Assembly: GCA_012845835.1 (NCBI GenBank)
Contig: JABAKD010000024.1
Coordinates: forward strand, 3,655,374-3,719,373
Direction: 5' to 3'
Length of the DNA: 64,000 bases
Origin: Undaria pinnatifida
Lineage: Eukaryota; Sar; Phaeophyceae; Laminariales; Alariaceae
The translations under genes and the position numbers were made by a program. This document shows, in pieces, positions 12,701 through 21,700 of the stretch. The notes beneath the pieces were generated by a model. The model did not search any database and was not told the DNA's origin. It saw only the letters and a list, made by a program, of their open reading frames with translations. The first letter of the stretch is position 1, and the number at the start of each line of letters is the position of its first letter.

Positions 12701-15700
12701 GAAGATCCCCACCGGTTGATTGCTGAATGGTTCGGGACAATGTAATCAGCGCCCGGGTAAAAGTACCCGTTGGGCCAACGTCAAGGCCCCACAGCACCCG
12801 GGAAGTATAAGGCTCCATCCCCGGTTCAGAAACCCTTTCAAACCCTCACAACTCCAACAGAAAACAATGATCCCCCTAGTCGATACCGACTAGCACGGTG
12901 TGGAAGCCTCACCCACATAGGCTGATCGCTGATTCGCTGGGGCTCATGTAGCCAGTGCCCGTGGAGAATTAACCCTCGGGCCAACGTCGAGGTCTCACCG
13001 CACGCTAAGAGGATAAGGCCCCAAATCCCCGGAGCCGAACTCCGTGCATAAATCTACAAATCCGACAACCCGGGGGTGAAAGTGGTGATCCGCCGAGTCT
13101 ATACCTCCCCCTGCACGGTGTAGAAACCCCTACCCCCATGCGCTGATTGTTGTTTGACTGGGGTTCGTGGAGCAAGCGTGTGGCGAGAGTTTCTCCTCGT
13201 GGCCACGTCGAGGTGCCGCCGTGCCAGGGGAGGATAGTATCTTATTGCCAGATCAAATATCCTTCCACACTGTATTACTCCAACAATCCGGGTGACGAAA
13301 CCGGCGAAGTCTCGGGTCGGTAACGTCGATAACGCCCCGCATGGCGTGGACACCACACGTCCCTATCGGCTGATCGCTGATTATCGGGGGCTCATTGGGC
13401 CATCGTGCTGCGAGAGTCGCTCCGTGCATGTTCCTTATCACCCGACATACGTTAGATGCACGGGAGGTCGGACCAAAGCAGATGACGACGACGAACCAAA
13501 GCGTATATGCTGTTGTCTCGGTTGCTCGCGATGCTCTAGATTGCTGTCCAGCCAGGTAAAACCCCCCACCACATCCAGGGCAAATGCAAGAAAATGCACC
13601 TCATGTTTGTACAGCTCTTATTCTGTAGTATTGCATGCTTTTATTCGCCATCTGACAATGTGCAGAGTGGGTGTCAATAATGCGTAATACGCTAAAATAC
13701 CCGAAAGCCCAGACTACAAAGAGTAAATGCGCGAAACAGTTTGTCCAACCGCCAACAACTACGAATGCTAGATGTGCGCCCATGTCCCCCTGGCCCTACT
13801 ATCCTCTCGAGCTACCACCGCCAAGCCCCCCCTCATGTGGATGCGTGCTATGATAGAGGCAGCGCCTTTAACTAAAATATTTAGTGAATGACGCGGCCCC
13901 TTGACCCAAATTTGTCGGAATGTCACTCTTGTTTTCCAATATTGACGGGGGTTTTTTATCTAAGCCATGGGTGTGTCTACAGGTCGGTCTTAACGATACG
14001 TACAGCACTCCAGTCTTTGATGAAATTTCGGCGAACGTTTTATCGAAATATGCGAAGGTTGAATCTTCCCGAGAACGAGCCTCAGTTGGCCCGCAAAACA
14101 ATCGCCTACCCCGCAGAGAACCGTTACTACAGCAGCAATGCTGGCGGAAGACACCCGCGTGGTTGTCCCACAGGAGTCGGCCTTACTCGTAGACACGTGT
14201 CGGTGCCTTGGAGAGCGCAATCCGTCACCGACTCGTCGCGCCACAACGCCCAACGTGACAAACGTCTCAGCTATAATAGCCGTCAGCGAGCTCGTTCGAT
14301 CGTCCGCCTCGGTGCGATCACTTTGTCAACTCGACGATGAGAGCTCAGCAGCTCACTTGTGCATTCTGCGATCAGCCATGACTTGCCAATGACATTGGGA
14401 ACGGTCCTGCTGAGTCTCGTGCGCTCGCGAGTGGTGGCGCAGCTCGAGCCGTGCCTCTGCCCGATCCTCTACAGTTACACCCTTGCACTTAAATTTTAGT
14501 TTTTTCCATAAAAAAACTGAAAAGCCTAAAGGCCAGTTTTTTCCGGGGGTGACATGTTTAATTTTTTCCCGAAAAATTGAAAAACCGACAATGTCGGTAA
14601 AAACCGAAATATTAGTTTCGTCAGTAACGACCTTAAGTCGAATGATACTGTCAGGTTACTCGAAAATTTGTTTTTCGGTGAGTTTTGTAGCTCTTCAAAG
14701 GAGATAGGCTACGGTAAGGGGATGACCTTTTGGGGCATTTTTTTGCGGTCGCTCGGGGTCACTCGCGGCAGTAACCCTGTTCCTTTCGCGAGCTCACGCT
14801 TTCGCGCTGTTGTCGTTTTTTAATATGAATCAGCAATGGCATGGCAAGCTACGCTTTGGGAAAATGAAATCGCCTAGAGCCTACTTCTCCGTGACGTAAA
14901 GAACCATTCGTGCGAGTATTGAGTTGTTCTGCGGTAGCTCCGCCAACTATTCTTTGACCAAAGTGCCGGTTTTGAAAGCAGCTCCCGGCCGTATCTCTTG
15001 AAGTATGGTGTCCATTGACAACCCGACGTCGTCGTTCGATAGCCATATGCAGAACAAGAAAATGTAGGGAACCTTTTTGTAAATGGCACCCTTCGTCGTG
15101 TCGAGCAGGCGTGAAACGTTCGTTAAAGAAAACCGCTGGTTCGGGGGGGGGCTATCGTAGAATCAGTCTAATTATAGAATGATGGCTCAGACACGGTCCA
15201 GAAGATGGGGACGCGTGCTACGATAGAGGTATCATTTGTCGTGTCAAATTGGTTCCTAATGCCGGCGCCCCTTAACCCGAAATCGTCGGAAACAGAACGT
15301 TTTTTTTTGCATGATTTTTGTGGGTACCTCGGCCATGGGGTTTTTTCATGCGGTACCAGTTATATGTTTTCCCCAAATCAGTTTCTGGGAGAGGGCTCGA
15401 TCTCTTAAACCGAGGAACTTCGGAAAAAAATTGCGGTGCACCTCTATCGTAGCACGCGTCTGGGGTTATATCATAACACCCCCCCCAGTAATTGCATGCC
15501 GTCGCCTCAAGTGAGGTGCCGGTGCTTCAGATAAAAAATGGAGAAGCTCTCTCTGCCGTCGTAGCCTTTTTTCACCGCAGGTACTTCAGAACAAGCATCA
15601 AACGCCAACCGCTGTCTACATGAAACACTGGCTTTTGTGCTGCTGCGTGTATGTTTTGATGCGCGCGGAACGTTGTGAGGTGTTGCCGCCCGGATACTGC

Positions 15701-18700
15701 TATCATCGGTCGTGGAATGGAGAGCGTCCCCCGCCGTCTCGCTCTTCTGTGGCTCTAACCTCATCACCCCTCCCTTCGAACACGACTTCTCCCACCCCTA
15801 ACCATCGGTTCCATCCGACTCCCTTCCCCTCTATAATATGTCAAAAGGCCGACGTAAACCAACTCAGACTACGTGACTGCCCGCCATTTCCGCTATGTCA
15901 CACCCCACCGTGATCGCCTTTCAAAACGTGCAGACAGGACTGGGGTCGAAAACATCAATCGAGCGAATGAAGAGGACGCTCACGGCCGAAGGATTCGCGA
16001 AGAGCCGCTGGGATCACATTGTGTTCCGATTTGAGCCAACGTTTGCGAGCCAGCACCTCGCTTCTGTCGGAAATTGGGATTCGGCCAGGCGGGAAGTTGT
16101 TCGAAAAGTTCTTCAAGAGGCCAGGAAAAATTTCCACGTACACCCAAGGCCGTGGTGAGTACCGCCATAGGCGCCGCGTTAGATGTATGATGCTTAACAG
16201 TGCGCTAAGGTGCGCTTCGTCTTTTTTCCTGCGGCTCCTTTCATGAGCTCTCTCCCCCCCGCCTCATTCCACACGACAGAAAACACTTCGAGAAAAAGGT
16301 ACGTAGGCCTATCTCGATGAAGGCTTACAAGGCGGAGGCACAGAACGATAACGAGAGGATTCGGTAAGAGGCCCGGGTCACCCTAAGGGCTCATGGTTTC
16401 AGCGATACAGAGAGGAACCAGCGCGAGGGGCTGTACATGCCCGATGCCTTTATTTTGTTTCGGTTTCACGATGTGCCTGGTGTTTTAAAGCTATATCTAT
16501 ATCTATAGACTATCTATAGACTATTCAGGGCCGATTTTGAGCGTGGCTCGAATTCGGTATTGCAACTCGAGGTATAATACTATGACAATATTACCTACGG
16601 TAGTCTCACTCAAGAAAAAAAAAATTCAAGCACAAACGAGATTCCATGAATATTGGGTATACTAGGTATGAAGAGCTCCGTCGGTCAGACAGTTGTTTTG
16701 GGCAAGAAGTACAACAACGACTCTATCATAGCACGCGTTTACGTACAGGTTAGGCTCCAGTATCGACTGAATGTAACGATCACGTGTGTCACAGTTGCAT
16801 GTCCATACTTGGTATGTATGCGTGGCCTGGTTATCACAAGCAGTACAAACGGATACGACCATGTATCGATAAACATACGACAAAAAATTCGAGCCGTAAG
16901 CTCGACCAGTTAAGCGAGTGGGTATGTCACCTGGTTCTTCATAAACAGCACTATGATCAAACTGTGATAGCGTTTGGTCCTGTGCTCTCAGCCATATTCA
17001 GTGTTGTTTATTGGACCAAAGCCACTTACGGTGGAGGAGGTCTCTTTTAGGACCTCCTTGTGCAGTGAATCGATCGGGGTCACTCGCGCCAGTGACCCTC
17101 CTCTTCCTTGGGGTCTTAGACTCTCGTGCTGTTTGGGTTTTTCCAAATGAAAAGCCAGAACCGGATGGTTAGCTAGGCCGCGCGAGACAGATTGTCTAAG
17201 TTTTAACGCGGTTTTTGTCCGTGGGGCACAGAGTCTCGCGCGAGTATGATTGCTCAGACCCGGCAGTGTATCGAAAAAGGGAGTATGTTATAGCACAATA
17301 CTACCGTTGACTTGATATTTTCTGCATGTTTTCGTCCAGGAAAGCTCGATCCTGGAATACCTAGCTCTCCGACTTCCAATGAGCTTGCGCCGAGCTGCGC
17401 TGTCAGAGCTTGCATCGCAATCGGTCTTCTTGTGTGGTGTTCTTACTGTTTCAAGTCTGTGCCAGACCCAGGCTACGGTAGGGGGGTCCCCTTTTGGGCC
17501 TTTTGTTTCAGTGGCTAGGGGTCACTCGCGCGAGTAACCCCTTTGTTCCTATGCAATCTTACGTTTTCTTTATGTTTTACATTGACGAAATCAATCCGCA
17601 ATGCAAAGGTGATCTAAGCTGCGGCAAACCAAGTTCCTAAACCATCTTCATCCGAGTGGCTCAAACACACCAGTGAAAATGGGGGTACCCCCCCTACCGT
17701 AGCCTTGGTCGCCATACCTGCTACCTGGTCGGAATTTTGGTCGAGAGGACTTTTCGTTTTTCCGTGCTTGTAAATCAACCGGGAGACCCTCAGAATTTGG
17801 ATTGATGTGGTCGAGTTCTTGTCGTATTTCGGTGCTTTTGTAAATCATTTTGTGGCTTGTTGTGTGTTACTTTCTCATTTTCCGTGCTATTAAATAATTT
17901 CTTGGCGTGATCTAGGAGTTTTTATTTTTCCCTGCTTCGTCTTCTGTGGCGAATTTCGTCCGTGTCAACTGGAAAAACCGCCGAGTTTTGCGCCTTCCGT
18001 AAACGGTGCGATTCTAGCCTAGTGCACATCAAGCGTATCAAGGTACGCCCGGCGAAGCCACACAACCTCACACCACAATTACCCAATCGTTTATCAGATA
18101 CCTGGCGTTCGGTGACGAAAACAACAAGAATAGTAGCTGCTAAGGCATACCATATATAATCCTTCCAAGATAGGTATACCATCCCCATCACTAGTGGTGT
18201 GTTTCTCAGGGGGGGGGGGCGAGGCTTGAGCGGCGGGCATGGAATGGGTCGTTGACATGGCATAGCAGCTAGCTGCCGCTTCGTTGGCTGTGGAGCCAAT
18301 TTGCATCTACCTTTCTTTCAGTAATTATTCATTGAGGCAGGGATTAATCTAGTATTAATAACTATTTCACGGCTCCTTGGCATCGGAAATTGCCGTTTGC
18401 AGTACATGCGTGTTCATTCTTAGATCTGTCGATGTTAGCCTCGTTGGCGGCCCTGACTAGGCCGCCGTCCAAGACCCCTTGTACACGAGTACAACATTGA
18501 AACGCGTTGGATCAGGGTATACCATATGCGTATAATATATGGCTTCATCCCCATGGAAACATTTGGTTGGAAACGTGACGTTTGATCGTACACGCCCCGT
18601 TCCGTGTAGTCCTTTCACTCACAGCATCCCATCCTGCCAAGTGCAGCACAGTAGAGACATTGCAGCGGACCTCGACAACTAGCTTTGCATCTATAAATAA

Positions 18701-21700
18701 ATGCGTGAATGCATGCGGGTCTGTTTGCGTATTCGTTTATGACAATGTGCTGTTTACCCTCCGACAAAGTTCGATGCACGTTGCAATATAATACACTACC
18801 AGGTAGACGATACTAGTGCTTGCGTTGTTCAGCCTGAGACCATACAGGCCCACCCCACTCTTCAAGTAAGCTGAGAGACAAACGAAGTATAGAGATCTAC
18901 AAGCAGAAGATTCGTTTGATCATGAGTGCCTTCCCGATCACAAGGAAGAGAATAGCAGAACGGGACGGGGGGGTATAATCGGGCGGAGACAGGGCAAGAT
19001 GGTGGTGTCGTGAACGTCCGTGGTATGTACGGGTATGGCAATCCTTTTCTGATCCCACTCTCCATACAGCTGATAAAGTCGCTATGCGTCGTTATGTATA
19101 TACAAGAGTGTCAAGTTATACAATTAAGTGCCTGGTATACAATATGAAAATTAAAATACACTCCAGCTGTGAGATCGAATATTTTGTCGAAACTCATCTT
19201 TGCAAACTGTGTGTGATACTCCGATCGCGCGTATTACGGGTTGTGTGTCCTCATTGAGGATATAGGTCGGCGACACCCCTTGCAACTACAGTGTAGCTAT
19301 CAGGGTCAACAGGGTGATGTTAGGTAATCTGTGCGCGGAAACTATAAAACCCGTTTCTGAGGGGGACAAAATCTGACAGCTGTGGAAGGAAATGCATCAG
19401 TTTATCAAGTGAATCCTGTTCGAATAACCGGCGAGAGGAGGGCGGCGTTTTGAAGGACGTGGGGGCCTGATTTTGATCAAAAGGGAGGCGGGAGGGAGGG
19501 ACAGGTGGAGCAGCTCAATTTGTGCGTGAAAACTGTAAACCCCTTCTTGTGGGTGTGTGGCGGGGGGGGGGGGGCTTTAGGTCGCATATATGTAGGGGTT
19601 TGCTATACGCGTGGTGCTAGGTCTAGGCGATGGTGCGGGTGATGGGGAAGGAGGGGGCGTTGGGGGCGGGAGGGGGGGGAATTGCCGCAGCGGCATGGAC
19701 GGCTCTAAACCGATAGTGAGGCAATATCCACGGCGTGGAAGTGTTTGTTTCTCTGGCAGATTTCGATATTGGGTGGAGCGTTGAGCAAGAGAGAGCGAGG
19801 GGAATAAAAAAAGGGGGGGGGGGGAGGAGGGCGGAGATGAATTGGAGCTACGGCATGGGTGGCTAGAAGGATAATGAGATGATATCAGTTGGCTGGTAGT
19901 GTTTACTACTCTGGTAAATTTTTATTTCAGGTGGTGCGTTTGAACAAGAAAGATCGGGGGGGGGGGGGGGGTTAATATGTGCGCGGAAACAATAAACCCT
20001 CAAAGGTTACTAATCTGGCGGTTGTAGCAAGAAGACACTCCTTTATATCGCCCGCCTGGTAATGGTATTATTCTAGAAGGTTTGATGTTACATGTATTAT
20101 GCAACCCAGTTCTTAAGTGTAGTAAACAACGTGTCCAAAGCTTCATAATTTGTTTTGTAGGCACAATCATGTAGATACCAGTGCTTTCTGACATCGCTAA
20201 TCATATGTGCTGGTACTGCATGTATGCCATTATCTACCATATTCTTGTCTGAATTACTCTACCTGTATCTACTGTAAATATTGAACTCTTCTTGCAGCAC
20301 TCATAAACGACTGGTTACCAGTGGTGTCTTACAGAACAGGAGCGACAACACATATATATGTTATTGGCCATGTGTGGTGTACTGCCCGACTTATTTTCCC
20401 AACACTGAGAAGGCGCAAATTAACACATTGTTGTATGTCCGTTGCCGTCACTATCGTCTGGTCTATCTATAGCAGCGTGCAACTCCACATTTTTACGTTA
20501 CTTTTATTTATAGTGTTTTTTTTGCCTTTACGCCGTGTCATTTGACATGGAGATCCGTGAAAAAGCTTCAAATCTCTCCTAAATAAATACGAAGTATACC
20601 CATTACGTTTTCACTCGTGTATCGGACTCTATCGACAATAATATGGACATGTTCCTCATGCCGCGTATGTATTATATTGCTATTTATGAGGGCAAGATGG
20701 GTTAGGAAGTTTGTCAACTTTTTACGCGTAGCCAAACAGATGCCCGCATTTCCTATGTAATGCGTACATGTAACGTCGTCGGCAGGACAAACAACGAGGG
20801 AATCTTATGCCGTATTAACATTACTATGACCTGTTTTGTCCAGGTACGACGACAATCTGGAATGCGCCTTTGCCCGCGACCGGCTCAATTTTTCCGTGCA
20901 TGTTCGCATGGGCGATAGACGCGCGTTTCAGGCGGGAACGTTGGAATACTTCAATCTTTTGGAAGCTTTTATGGGCACCGTCTCCTCGGAGGTGGTAAAC
21001 AAAGGACTGGAGCCGCCGCTGTTCCACGTATTCTCTGAAACTTTAATGCCGTGTCCTTCGTCGGAAACGGGACTGTTCGACGAGTTCCCTTGGTGGCCAG
21101 TCGTGCGTGATCAGGTTTGAACGATGACACTCTTATGCGTGTTTTCCCTCTGACATGGTTCCGCAGCTCAACCCTGATCACTCCTGCGTCGTACGTATCA
21201 CATAATACAGGATTTATAGTTTCCGCTCACAGATTGAGTTGCCCCCCCCCCCCTCCTCCCCCCCGCCGCCCCCTCTTGTTCAAACCCAGCCCCCCATGCC
21301 CCTCGAACGCCCGCCCTCTCCTCACCGGTTATAAGACTTGCAGGATATAATTGATAAACTGATCAATTTTCCTTCCACAGCTGTTAGATTTTGTCCCCCT
21401 AAAAAAAACGTGTTTAATAGTTCCCACGCACAGACTGATTAGCATCACTATGATGACCATGGTAGAAGCTACACTGTAGTTCCAAGGGGAGTCGCAGACC
21501 TATATCCTTAATGAGGACACACACCCAGTAATACGCGCGATCGGAGCATCACACACAGCTTGCAAAGACGAGTTTCGACAAAATCTTCGATCTCACAGCT
21601 GGAGTGCATTTTATTTTTATGACAATATCTAGAAGAGCCAGTAAGAAAAAGACACCCCGAATAGAAAATGACCAAATAAATGAGCAAAATAGTATTTCTT

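Larger units (their letters stand above)
3398..15933 (+). other. Intron 1 of the glycosyltransferase gene (12.5 kb)
   Basis: Inferred intron between exon 1 and exon 2. It holds a CAA microsatellite split by MITEs, a LINE fragment, a TRIM, long G/C-tract repeats, a satellite block and family B and C MITEs, listed separately. No other exon fitting this gene was found inside. Confidence 0.55.

Noticed and set aside
16279-16480. Possible extra exons after exon 2 (KHFEKKVRRPISMKAYK, REGLYMPDAFILFRFHD)
   Set aside because: They would need a 39-nt intron and joining them to exon 2 creates a TGA; exon 2 joins exon 3 cleanly instead.
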